Below are positions 1 to 7,129 of a stretch of 25,720 nt of DNA, piece after piece. The stretch lies in contig NZJU01000029.1 of assembly GCA_002692325.1 (NCBI GenBank), forward strand, positions 1,110-26,829, in the 5' to 3' direction. Within the stretch, counting starts at the first letter, position 1, and each line of letters starts with the position of its first letter. The notes under the pieces are model-generated. The model had not been told where the DNA came from and made no database searches. It saw nothing but the letters and a program-made list of their open reading frames with translations. The position numbers and the translations under genes were made by a program. Source of the stretch: Candidatus Pelagibacter sp. Lineage in GTDB: Bacteria > Pseudomonadota > Alphaproteobacteria > Pelagibacterales > Pelagibacteraceae.

Positions 1-789
1 CAAATACAAAGTATTAAAAATGTCGAGTTTAATTGCTTAGTAATCAATGATTGCTCTACAGTTGTTTTAGAAGGCTTTAAAAAACCAAATAATTTTAATC
101 ATTTCAAAATTATAGATCTTAAAAAAAATATTGGACACGCAAGGTGCAATGCAGTTGGCCTGAGACACCTTGTTAATAATGAAAAATTTGATCATGTTAT
201 AGTAATGGATGGAGATGGAGAGGACAGACCAGAGGAAATCAGAGATTTGTTGAATAAATCTATTGAATTTGAAAACAAATCAGTAGTTGCCAGAAGAATA
301 AAAAGATCCGAAGGACTTTTTTTTAAACTATTGTATGAAATTCATAAAACTTTAACATTATTATTTACTGGGAAAAAAATTTATTTTGGAAACTTTAGTT
401 GTTTAACTTTTCAAGATGTTAAAGTTTTATCGAATAGCTCAACAACGTGGAGTAGTTTTTCAGGCTCTATAAAAAAAAATATTTCTAATTTAAGTGAAAT
501 AAAATCTATAAGAGGTATAAGGTATTTTGGACCATCAAAAATGAGTTTGTTCAAATTAGTAATACACTCTCTTGCTATAATGGCATCATTTAAATTTCTA
601 GTTTTAATTAGATCAATAATTTTATTATTTCTCACTTTAATTTTAAAAGATTTTATTGGTTTTATCTGGATTCTGATTATATTGTTTTTAGTTTTATTTA
701 ATTTTTTAATATTTTTAATTTCAAAAAGAGAAAAAATTGAGGATTTGGTTTCTGCAGAAACAAACATATCAGTAATTAAACCCTTTTAA
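1..789 (+). CDS. Family 2 glycosyltransferase, GtrB/ArnC-like, 5' end outside window
   Basis: The reading frame is open from base 1, so the start lies upstream of the window; 262 residues are visible. They show GT2 hallmarks: NDCST (matching the usual DDGST nucleotide-binding turn), KNIGHARCNAVG, and a DGDGEDRPEEI segment in the place of the DAD-type metal-binding motif DxDxQDPPE of the polyprenyl-phosphate glycosyltransferases. Further on, a GPSKMSLFKL segment matches the SK..L.KL amphipathic region of the GtrB/DPM1/ArnC group. Two hydrophobic segments (visible residues about 199-216 and 219-241) would anchor it in the inner membrane. The family moves a sugar from a nucleotide donor to undecaprenyl phosphate or another acceptor for surface glycans. 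Donor and acceptor cannot be read from the sequence. The upstream neighbour is unseen. Confidence 0.82.
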   Translation, partial: QIQSIKNVEFNCLVINDCSTVVLEGFKKPNNFNHFKIIDLKKNIGHARCNAVGLRHLVNNEKFDHVIVMDGDGEDRPEEIRDLLNKSIEFENKSVVARRIKRSEGLFFKLLYEIHKTLTLLFTGKKIYFGNFSCLTFQDVKVLSNSSTTWSSFSGSIKKNISNLSEIKSIRGIRYFGPSKMSLFKLVIHSLAIMASFKFLVLIRSIILLFLTLILKDFIGFIWILIILFLVLFNFLIFLISKREKIEDLVSAETNISVIKPF

Positions 790-927
790 CAAACTGAGGT
801 TGTATTTCGAGTCCCTTAATGAATCAAAAGTGAATCAAAACAAGAACATTTTTAGTGAATTTTGATGTCTTGTGGATATGGCTAAACATGCGTAATGTAC
901 TTTGAATAGTTTAATAGACAAAAACTT
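790..927. other. Intergenic region with short repeats
   Basis: This 138-base gap separates the glycosyltransferase from the next operon. It holds an 11-base-period tandem repeat (820-840) and a partly inverted copy of the same core (TTTTGAT at 860-866). A weak promoter-like pair, TTGTGG (870-875) and TAATGT (893-898) with 17-base spacing, could serve the gene at 928. No RNA gene or open reading frame is convincing here. Confidence 0.4.
820..840 (+). repeat. Two-copy tandem repeat TGAATCAAAA
   Basis: TGAATCAAAA occurs at 820-829 and again at 831-840, separated by a single G. ATCAAAA from the second copy is inverted as TTTTGAT at 860-866, which could form a weak 7-bp stem. The function is unknown; it could be a protein-binding site, a recombination scar or chance in AT-rich DNA. 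Confidence 0.5.
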
Positions 928-1530
928 ATGAAAATTGATTATTATTTCAGCATAGCATCACCATTTTCTTATTTAGGAACTGAGCGTTTTTCATCTTTAA
1001 TCAGAAAGTATAATATTAATGTAATTGAAAAACCTTTTGATTTAGTAGGAACAGTTTTTACTAAAACTGGAGGTTTACCAATCCCAAAACGACATCCATC
1101 TAGACAAAAATACAGGTTATTAGAAATAGAGCGTATTGGTAAAAAATTAAATATACCTATAAATAAGCAGCCAAAATTTTTTCCACCTTCTGACCCGCAC
1201 TTACCAGCGAAGTTCGTTATTGCTGCAGCTAAGTTGGGGGATCAATTAAACTTTAGCAATATGTGCTTAAAATATTTGTGGTCGTTAGAAAAAGATATTT
1301 CAGATTATAAAATCCTTGAAGAGATTTGTGTTAATTTAAATCTTAATTATGTAGAAATAAAAAAATTAGCATTATCAGATGAAACCGATAATCATTATAA
1401 AAAGAATTCAAAAGATGCAGTCGATCAAGATATTTTTGGAGCACCTACTTATGTTTTTAAAGATGAATTATTTTGGGGTCAAGATAGACTAGAATATCTT
1501 GAAGATGCTCTAAAAAACTTTAATAAATAA
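928..1530 (+). CDS. 2-hydroxychromene-2-carboxylate isomerase-like DsbA-family protein
   Basis: This 200-residue protein has the thioredoxin-like fold signature of the kappa-GST/HCCA isomerase branch of the DsbA family. The N-terminus reads FSIASPFSYLG, with Ser11 in the position of the catalytic or glutathione-activating serine rather than the CxxC of true DsbA. The C-terminus has FGAPTYVF with the cis-proline at residue 173, followed by LFWGQDRLEYLEDAL, a typical family ending. Known members isomerise 2-hydroxychromene-2-carboxylate in naphthalene breakdown using glutathione, but most homologues in marine alphaproteobacteria have no aromatic pathway, and none is seen here. The substrate is therefore open. 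It lies 13 bases before the glycerate kinase-like gene, likely in one transcript. No signal peptide is visible, so it is cytoplasmic. Confidence 0.82.
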   Translation: MKIDYYFSIASPFSYLGTERFSSLIRKYNINVIEKPFDLVGTVFTKTGGLPIPKRHPSRQKYRLLEIERIGKKLNIPINKQPKFFPPSDPHLPAKFVIAAAKLGDQLNFSNMCLKYLWSLEKDISDYKILEEICVNLNLNYVEIKKLALSDETDNHYKKNSKDAVDQDIFGAPTYVFKDELFWGQDRLEYLEDALKNFNK

Positions 1531-1543
1531 AATTTATAACGTT

Positions 1544-2461
1544 ATGATACTTGATAGTTTGAAAACTCAGAAAATCAAGAAAAAATATTTTAATTTTCTA
1601 AAATCTCAAGAGGTTAAAGGGGAGCCCTTTTTAGATAAAAGCAAGCAGCTTCAAAAGTTTTATCTGCCTATTTGTAAATATATTTTTCATCAATATAAAA
1701 AAGATAAGAAAAGTAATTTAATTGGTCTATCAGGTGCTCAAGGCTCAGGTAAATCAACGATTGCAAAAATTTTAAAAATTCTTTTAGAGGAAAAATATAA
1801 ATTAAAAGTTATCAACTTTTCTATAGATGATTACTATAAAACAATTAAGTCCAGGAAAAAGTTATCAAAAAATACAAGTAAGTTATTTCTAACAAGAGGT
1901 GTACCCGGAACTCATGATACAAAATTACTTCAATATCATATAAAAAATTTAAAAAGTAAAAATTTCAAAAATTTCTATATTCCTAAATTTGATAAATCAA
2001 TAGATAATAGATTACCAAAAAAAAAATGGTCCTTAATTAAAGAAAAACCTGATATTATCATTTTTGAAGGTTGGTGCGTAGGAGCGACACCATTCAAAAA
2101 TTCAGATATAAAAGCACCAATAAATTTGTTAGAAAAAAAAGAAGACAAAAAAATGATCTGGAGAAAAACTGTGAACAAAGAATTAAAAAATAATTACAAA
2201 AAAATTTTTGATATGATAGATAGACTAATTTTCTTAAAAATTCCTAGCTTCAAATACGTCTTTAAATGGAGATTATTGCAAGAGAGTAAATTAAAAGCAA
2301 AATCTTCAAGAAACAAAATTATGGGTGAAAAACAAATAAGGGAATTTATAATGTTTTATGAAAGAATAACAAAAAAAATGATATCTCAGACGCAAAAATA
2401 TGCTGACGTTGTGATTAAACTTGATGCAAAACATAAACTTAAATCAATCAAAATCAAATGA
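1544..2461 (+). CDS. D-glycerate 3-kinase-like P-loop kinase
   Basis: This 305-residue protein belongs to the P-loop kinase group that includes plant D-glycerate 3-kinase and yeast Tda10, related to uridine kinase and phosphoribulokinase. The Walker A loop GAQGSGKST lies at residues 64-72. A SIDDYYKT segment (93-100) supplies the acidic pair, RGVPGTHD (118-125) is the most diagnostic motif, and FEGWCVG (174-180) completes the set. The expected reaction is ATP-dependent phosphorylation of D-glycerate to 3-phosphoglycerate, which would return glycolate or serine carbon to central metabolism. The assignment of substrate rests on motif similarity. Lysine and asparagine are very frequent, as in the rest of the AT-rich window. 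Its stop overlaps the start of the TolC gene by four bases (ATGA), suggesting translational coupling. Confidence 0.8.
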   Translation: MILDSLKTQKIKKKYFNFLKSQEVKGEPFLDKSKQLQKFYLPICKYIFHQYKKDKKSNLIGLSGAQGSGKSTIAKILKILLEEKYKLKVINFSIDDYYKTIKSRKKLSKNTSKLFLTRGVPGTHDTKLLQYHIKNLKSKNFKNFYIPKFDKSIDNRLPKKKWSLIKEKPDIIIFEGWCVGATPFKNSDIKAPINLLEKKEDKKMIWRKTVNKELKNNYKKIFDMIDRLIFLKIPSFKYVFKWRLLQESKLKAKSSRNKIMGEKQIREFIMFYERITKKMISQTQKYADVVIKLDAKHKLKSIKIK

Positions 2462-3762
2462 AAAAATTTATACTAATTTTTTTTTTACTTCTTTTTGAAT
2501 TTAGTTATCTAAATGCAGAAAATCACTTATCTTTTTACATTAATGAAGCTTATAACAAAAACTTTGAATTAAACGCTGAGAGAGAAAATTTTAAAGCTGT
2601 AGAACAAAATATAAATATTTCAAAAAGCGAATTTTTACCAAGCTTAACTATTGAGGGCAAACAATCTAGCTTACAATCTACTAACAGAACTGATAATTCT
2701 GGAGCACCTTTGGCTGACTCAAATTTAGACACACAATCAAAATCGATAAATGTAGAACAAAAAATCTTTCAAGGATTTAAAGGCTACAATTCCTATAAAA
2801 AATCTGAGCTTCAAGTAAAAAGATCTTCATCAAAATTAAAACAAGTTGAGCAAGAAACAATCTTAAATACAGCCATAGTATACTACGATCTGATATTAAA
2901 GAGTGATACTAAAAATTTTAATATCGATAACGTTTCTCTTTTTGAGAGACAAGTAGAGTCTGACAAGGTAAGGTTACAAAAAGGAGAAATTACCCTTACA
3001 GATTTGGCTCAATCAGAGTCTTCTTTGGCGGGAGCAAATGCCGATCTTATTATTGCGGACACCGAATTACAAAATGTTAAAATAAATTTTGAAAAAATAG
3101 TAGGTCTTAAACCACCTTTGATAAATAGTTTATCAAAAAATAAAAATTTTAAATTAAAACTACCAAAAACGCTATCAGAGGCATTATCAGAAGCTTTAAA
3201 AAATAATCCAGAATTTCTCATGGCTGAAATAGATAGCTTAATAGCAGAAAAAGACTTGGCTATAGAAAAAGCAAAATTATCACCGAAAGCTTCGCTTAAC
3301 TTTACAAAATCTGAAACAAACGAGACTAGTTTGACAATCGATCAAGTTGATCAGGAAAAAGTTGAAGCTAAGATAAGTTGGCCAATAATAAAGGGAGGAG
3401 AAAATATAGCTTCCATTAAAAAATTTAACTTTAAAAACAAGCAAGCAAAACTGACCTTCAAAAATCTGAAAAATCAGACTAAATCCAAAACTACCAATGC
3501 TTGGTCAAATTATAAATCTTCAGAAAGTGTATTGATGGCCACCAAATCTCAACTTGAAGCAGCTGAAATAGCGAACGAAGGCATCACTCTCGAGTATGAT
3601 TCTGGAAGTAATAGAACTACTCTTGAATTAATCCAATCTAGGAGTTTGCTATTGGATGCAAGAATTTCAAATGCTCGAGCACAAAGGAACTTTATAATTT
3701 CTCAATTTGAGCTTCTTAAAGAAATTGGCAAATTAGATATAAACACCGTAAAAAACATCTAA
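2458..3762 (+). CDS. tolC: TolC-family outer-membrane efflux protein
   Basis: This 434-residue protein begins with a clear signal peptide (residues 1 to about 20, hydrophobic FILIFFLLLFEFSYLNA). The mature part has the two-fold repeated, helix-rich pattern of outer-membrane efflux proteins, with long Gln/Ser/Lys-rich amphipathic helices and a conserved proline-containing turn near FLPSLTI. The second half repeats the pattern (LSEALSEALKNNPEF, then LSPKASLNF). TolC proteins form a trimeric channel through the outer membrane and periplasm for RND, ABC or type I exporters. No membrane-fusion protein or pump gene is adjacent; the RND permease 17 kb away on the other strand has no evident link. 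The start overlaps the kinase stop by four bases. It is the last gene of its run, 84 bases before recA. Confidence 0.88.
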   Translation: MKKFILIFFLLLFEFSYLNAENHLSFYINEAYNKNFELNAERENFKAVEQNINISKSEFLPSLTIEGKQSSLQSTNRTDNSGAPLADSNLDTQSKSINVEQKIFQGFKGYNSYKKSELQVKRSSSKLKQVEQETILNTAIVYYDLILKSDTKNFNIDNVSLFERQVESDKVRLQKGEITLTDLAQSESSLAGANADLIIADTELQNVKINFEKIVGLKPPLINSLSKNKNFKLKLPKTLSEALSEALKNNPEFLMAEIDSLIAEKDLAIEKAKLSPKASLNFTKSETNETSLTIDQVDQEKVEAKISWPIIKGGENIASIKKFNFKNKQAKLTFKNLKNQTKSKTTNAWSNYKSSESVLMATKSQLEAAEIANEGITLEYDSGSNRTTLELIQSRSLLLDARISNARAQRNFIISQFELLKEIGKLDINTVKNI

Positions 3763-3782
3763 AAACAATATTTTTTAAATAC

Positions 3783-3810
3783 TTGCTTAAAAGAACAAAA
3801 TGTGTACATT
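3783..3810 (+). promoter_or_regulatory. Candidate recA promoter overlapped by SOS-box-like site
   Basis: TTGCTT (3783-3788) and TACATT (3805-3810) are spaced by 16 bases and resemble -35 and -10 elements. Within them GAAC (3793-3796), seven bases, then GTAC (3804-3807) matches the alphaproteobacterial LexA site GAAC-N7-GAAC except for one base. A repressor bound there would block the -10 element. Whether the genome encodes LexA is not visible in this window. Confidence 0.38.
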
Positions 3811-3846
3811 TATAGCTATGATTCGAATAACAAAAAAGGATAAATC

Positions 3847-4950
3847 ATGACAAAAAATAACTTAAAAGTAGTTAAAACTGACAGTAAAAAACAACAAGAA
3901 TTGAAAGAAAAAAACAAGTCATTGGAAGCTGCCATTTCCCAAATAGACCAAAATTTTGGAAAAGGTTCAGTAATGAGACTTGGACAACAACAAGCTTTAG
4001 ACGTAGAAGCTATTTCAACGGGCTCATTGAGCTTAGACCTAGCATTAGGTATAGGTGGGTTGCCTAAAGGAAGAATAATTGAAATTTATGGACCAGAATC
4101 CTCTGGAAAAACAACATTAGCCTTACAAGTGGTTGCAGAAGCGCAAAAAGCAGGAGGAATATGTGCATTTGTAGATGCAGAACATGCAATGGATCCAGTT
4201 TATGCAAAAAAACTCGGCGTCAAAACCGAGGAACTTTTAATTTCACAACCAGATACTGGAGAACAGGCATTAGAAATAACTGATACACTTATTAAGTCGG
4301 GTTCAATTTCGGTACTGGTAGTGGACTCAGTGGCCGCGTTAACACCAAAGGCAGAGTTAGAGGGTGAAATGGGAGATCACCATGTGGGCTTACAATCAAG
4401 GCTAATGAGTCAGGCCTTAAGAAAAATTACCGGGTCAGTGTCTAAATCAAATACTATGGTAATATTTATTAATCAGATAAGAATGAAAATTGGTGTAATG
4501 TTCGGTAATCCTGAAACCACATCAGGAGGAAATGCTCTTAAATTTTATTCATCCGTAAGAATGGACATTAGAAGAATAGGAGCGATAAAAGAAAAAGATC
4601 AAATTATCGGGAACTCAACAAGAGTAAAAGTAATTAAAAATAAAGTCGCTCCACCGTTTAAAGTTGTTGAATTTGACTTAATGTATGGAAAGGGCATAAG
4701 TAAATTAGGAGAGTTGATCGATTTAGGTACCAAAGCCGGAGTAGTAGAAAAGTCTGGAGCTTGGTATGCTTATAAAGGTGAAAAAATTGGTCAAGGAAGA
4801 GAAAACTCAAAAGTTTACTTACAAAAAAATCCAAATGTTGCAACAGAAATTGAAAAAATAATTCGAGATCAAGCATCAGCAATTAGTAAAGAACTGGAGG
4901 GCAATCCATCCCCCAACGAAAAAAGCAAAGATAAAAAAGAAGAAGAATAA
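3847..4950 (+). CDS. recA: Recombinase A
   Basis: RecA coats single-stranded DNA, pairs it with homologous duplex and promotes LexA self-cleavage where LexA exists. The 367-residue product is of normal family length. Walker A GPESSGKT lies at residues 82-89, the catalytic glutamate region DAEHA at 110-114, Walker B at about 156-160 (VLVVD), and the L2-loop segment with [19 protein letters not shown] follows. The C-terminus is the usual charged, acidic tail ending in EEE. The N-terminus is about 25 residues longer than the E. coli protein, with a lysine-rich stretch. AAGGA (3836-3840) sits six bases before the start, a better ribosome-binding site than most genes here. The gene appears to be transcribed alone, with a candidate promoter before it and a strong hairpin after it. 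Confidence 0.98.
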   Translation: MTKNNLKVVKTDSKKQQELKEKNKSLEAAISQIDQNFGKGSVMRLGQQQALDVEAISTGSLSLDLALGIGGLPKGRIIEIYGPESSGKTTLALQVVAEAQKAGGICAFVDAEHAMDPVYAKKLGVKTEELLISQPDTGEQALEITDTLIKSGSISVLVVDSVAALTPKAELEGEMGDHHVGLQSRLMSQALRKITGSVSKSNTMVIFINQIRMKIGVMFGNPETTSGGNALKFYSSVRMDIRRIGAIKEKDQIIGNSTRVKVIKNKVAPPFKVVEFDLMYGKGISKLGELIDLGTKAGVVEKSGAWYAYKGEKIGQGRENSKVYLQKNPNVATEIEKIIRDQASAISKELEGNPSPNEKSKDKKEEE

Positions 4951-4970
4951 TTCAAAAGCCATCAAATTGA

Positions 4971-4996
4971 AAACGGGAGATTTCAGTCTCCCGTTT
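4971..4996 (+). terminator. Hairpin terminator after recA
   Basis: A perfect 10-bp inverted repeat, AAACGGGAGA (4971-4980) and TCTCCCGTTT (4987-4996), encloses a six-base loop. The GC-rich core is striking in this AT-rich DNA. The downstream T-tract is short (the last three stem bases), so termination may be partial, or the stem may protect the recA mRNA 3' end. It lies 21 bases past the stop codon. Confidence 0.72.
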
Positions 4997-5000
4997 CCCA

Positions 5001-5123
5001 TGAAAAATCAACTTTAGATTGTTTTAATCTACATTTAGTATTAATCAAATAATTATAAAAAATATTTGTGTACATCTTGGAAAATATTGGTTTTAATTGT
5101 GTTTAAAAAAAAAAGGAGGATAA
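5001..5123 (+). promoter_or_regulatory. Upstream region of the aldehyde dehydrogenase gene with a consensus ribosome-binding site
   Basis: This is the longest gene-free stretch after 790-927. It ends in AGGAGGA (5114-5120), three bases before the ATG, the strongest Shine-Dalgarno sequence in the window and preceded by ten A residues. No convincing -35/-10 pair was found. TGTGTACAT at 5067-5075 repeats a nine-base word found in the recA promoter region (3801-3809 area). A weak 6-bp stem (TAGATT 5015-5020, AATCTA 5026-5031) is also present. Confidence 0.5.
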
Positions 5124-6677
5124 ATGAGCACACAAAAATCAATGAGCTCAAAGTTATCATCGCAGTTAGATACCTCTCATTTAAAAGTAAAATTTCCTTT
5201 TAAGTCTAAGTACGGAAATTATATTAATGGTAAGTTTGTAGAGCCAAAATCTGGAAAATATTTTGACAATACGACTCCAATAACAAATGAAGTTATCTGT
5301 TCAGTTCCTCGTTCAAATGAGAAAGATGTTGAGGCTGCCTTAGACGCAGCTCACACAGCTTTTGTAGAGTGGGGAAAAACTGACATCACAACAAGATCAA
5401 ATATATTGATGAAAATTGCTGATAGAATTGAGCAAAATCTAAATATGTTAGCTGTAGCAGAATGTTTAGATAATGGTAAACCAATAAGAGAGTGTATGGC
5501 AGCTGACCTGCCACTTGTTGTTGACCATTGGCGATATTTTGCTGGAGTAATAAGAGCCGAGGAAGGATCAGTTGCAGAAATAAGTAACTCTCAATACTCT
5601 TACAATATACCTGAACCACTAGGTGTGGTAGGTCAAATAATTCCATGGAATTTTCCATTATTAATGGCAACATGGAAATTGGCTCCTGCACTTGCTGCTG
5701 GAAATTGTGTTGTATTAAAACCTGCGGAACAAACACCTGCATCCATTATGGTAATGATGGAATTAATTGGTGATTTACTTCCTCCAGGTGTAGTTAATTT
5801 AGTAAGTGGTTATGGTTTAGAAGCTGGAAAACCTTTAGCATCCTCAAAAAGAATTGCTAAAATGGCATTTACTGGTGAAACAACTACTGGAAGATTAATT
5901 ATGCAATACGCAGCACAAAATATTATTCCAATTACTTTGGAACTTGGTGGTAAATCACCAAATATTTTCTTTGAAGACGTTATGGCAAAAGATGACGATT
6001 TCTTAGATAAGTGTGTTGAAGGCTTTGTTATGTTCAATCTTAATCAGGGAGAAGTATGTACTTGTCCTAGTAGAGCATTAGTCCAAGAGTCTATCTATGA
6101 TAAATTCATGGAAAAATGTATTAAAAGAACTAAAGCTGTAGTCCAAGACAACCCATTAAAAATGGAAACTATGATTGGAGCGCAAGCTTCTGTAGAACAA
6201 ATGGAAAAGATTAAATCTTATCTTGATCTAGGGAAAAAAGAAGGCGCGAAAGTTCTGACAGGTGGAGCTCAAGCTAATCTAAATAGTGGTTTAGAAAAGG
6301 GTAATTACATTCAACCAACTATTTTTGAGGCTAAAAATAATATGAGAGTTTCCCAGGAAGAAATTTTTGGTCCGGTTGTATCTGTTATTAAATTTAAAGA
6401 CGAATCAGACGCACTAAAAATTGCGAATGATACACTTTATGGTTTAGGAGCAGGTGTTTGGACAAGAAATGGAAATATAGCTTATAGAATGGGAAGAGGT
6501 ATCAAAGCAGGAATAGTGTGGACAAATTGCTATCATGCTTACCCGGCCCACTCACCATTCGGAGGTTATAAACAGTCAGGAGTTGGAAGAGAAACTCATA
6601 AAATGATGCTTAACCATTATAGACAGAATAAGAACCTACACGTTTCTTATGCTGAGAAAAAATTGGGCTTCTTTTAA
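5124..6677 (+). CDS. NAD-dependent aldehyde dehydrogenase, ExaC/AcoD type
   Basis: This 517-residue enzyme oxidises an aldehyde to the acid with NAD(P)+. The cofactor-binding segment [21 protein letters not shown] lies around residues 174-194, the general base Glu273 is in LELGGKSPN, and the catalytic Cys312 is in [11 protein letters not shown]. That last motif, with Glu before the Cys pair, is typical of the ExaC/AcoD acetaldehyde dehydrogenase group, which is normally encoded beside a DUF779 gene, as here. Short aliphatic aldehydes from ethanol or other alcohols are the likely substrates; no alcohol dehydrogenase gene is in the window. Base composition is less extreme than in the guaB-bamB region, and with the consensus ribosome-binding site this suggests high expression. 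It is cytoplasmic. The extended N-terminus (about 20 residues, Ser-rich) is of no obvious function. Confidence 0.93.
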   Translation: MSTQKSMSSKLSSQLDTSHLKVKFPFKSKYGNYINGKFVEPKSGKYFDNTTPITNEVICSVPRSNEKDVEAALDAAHTAFVEWGKTDITTRSNILMKIADRIEQNLNMLAVAECLDNGKPIRECMAADLPLVVDHWRYFAGVIRAEEGSVAEISNSQYSYNIPEPLGVVGQIIPWNFPLLMATWKLAPALAAGNCVVLKPAEQTPASIMVMMELIGDLLPPGVVNLVSGYGLEAGKPLASSKRIAKMAFTGETTTGRLIMQYAAQNIIPITLELGGKSPNIFFEDVMAKDDDFLDKCVEGFVMFNLNQGEVCTCPSRALVQESIYDKFMEKCIKRTKAVVQDNPLKMETMIGAQASVEQMEKIKSYLDLGKKEGAKVLTGGAQANLNSGLEKGNYIQPTIFEAKNNMRVSQEEIFGPVVSVIKFKDESDALKIANDTLYGLGAGVWTRNGNIAYRMGRGIKAGIVWTNCYHAYPAHSPFGGYKQSGVGRETHKMMLNHYRQNKNLHVSYAEKKLGFF

Positions 6678-6692
6678 TAGATAATATATAGT

Positions 6693-6717
6693 GGCCCATG
6701 ATTCTTAATCATGGGCC
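6693..6717 (+). other. 11-bp perfect hairpin between aldehyde dehydrogenase and DUF779 genes
   Basis: GGCCCATGATT (6693-6703) and AATCATGGGCC (6707-6717) pair perfectly around the three-base loop CTT. No T-tract follows, so it is not a textbook intrinsic terminator. It starts 15 bases after the dehydrogenase stop and ends 11 bases before the likely DUF779 start. It could stabilise the 3' end of the upstream message or lower expression of the downstream genes. Confidence 0.75.
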
Positions 6718-6728
6718 GTAATAGGAAA

Positions 6729-7085
6729 ATGAAAGTTTCAGCAACACATTCAGCTTTGGGTCTTTTATCAAAGCTTCAAGAAAAGTATGGGAAAAACTTG
6801 ATGTTTCATCAGTCAGGAGGCTGTTGCGACGGTAGCGCCCCAATGTGCTTTAAAGAGGGAGAATTTCCTCTTGGAGATAATGACATAAAATTAGGCGAGA
6901 TTGGCGGGGTGCCTTTCTACATGAATGGAGATCAGTATGAAAAGTGGAAACATACCGATTTAACAATTGATGCAGTCGCTGGTATTGGCGGAATGTTCTC
7001 TTTAGATAATGGAACTGGCCAAAGATTCTTAACAAAGTCAGAAATTTGCTTAGTAGTTGACAACGAACAGCAAAAAACTGGATAA
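6729..7085 (+). CDS. DUF779 protein, aldehyde dehydrogenase partner
   Basis: This 118-residue protein is a DUF779 family member. The diagnostic segment is LMFHQSGGCCDGSAPMC near the N-terminus, with a Cys-Cys pair and a third Cys six residues on. The family has no settled biochemical role, but its genes are found very often directly beside ExaC/AcoD-type aldehyde dehydrogenases, and the conserved Cys/His residues suggest metal or thiol chemistry. I place the start at the ATG at 6729 (MKVSATHSALG), because family members begin close to that point; an in-frame ATG at 6711 lies inside the 3' arm of the preceding hairpin and has no ribosome-binding site. alaS follows after 44 bases, so all three genes may share a transcript. 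Confidence 0.88.
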   Translation: MKVSATHSALGLLSKLQEKYGKNLMFHQSGGCCDGSAPMCFKEGEFPLGDNDIKLGEIGGVPFYMNGDQYEKWKHTDLTIDAVAGIGGMFSLDNGTGQRFLTKSEICLVVDNEQQKTG

Positions 7086-7129
7086 TCTCTATTATAGACA
7101 ACCTTATAAATATCTGTATTTAATAATAC

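Noticed and set aside
806..815. TTCGAGTCCC, resembling the T-loop end of a tRNA gene or an integration core
   Set aside because: The flanking bases do not form a T-stem, acceptor or anticodon arm, and no integrase gene is nearby.
5015..5031. Small stem TAGATT/AATCTA before the aldehyde dehydrogenase gene as a riboswitch or attenuator
   Set aside because: A 6-bp AT-rich stem is weak, and no known riboswitch pattern surrounds it.
5386..5742. Long open frame antisense to the aldehyde dehydrogenase gene (and similar antisense frames in other genes)
   Set aside because: They lie wholly inside well-supported genes and have low-complexity composition (Gln/Leu-rich or Ile/Lys-rich) expected of a shadow frame.
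6711..6728. A start for the DUF779 protein at the ATG inside the hairpin
   Set aside because: It would be base-paired, has no ribosome-binding site and would add six residues not typical of the family; the ATG at 6729 fits better.
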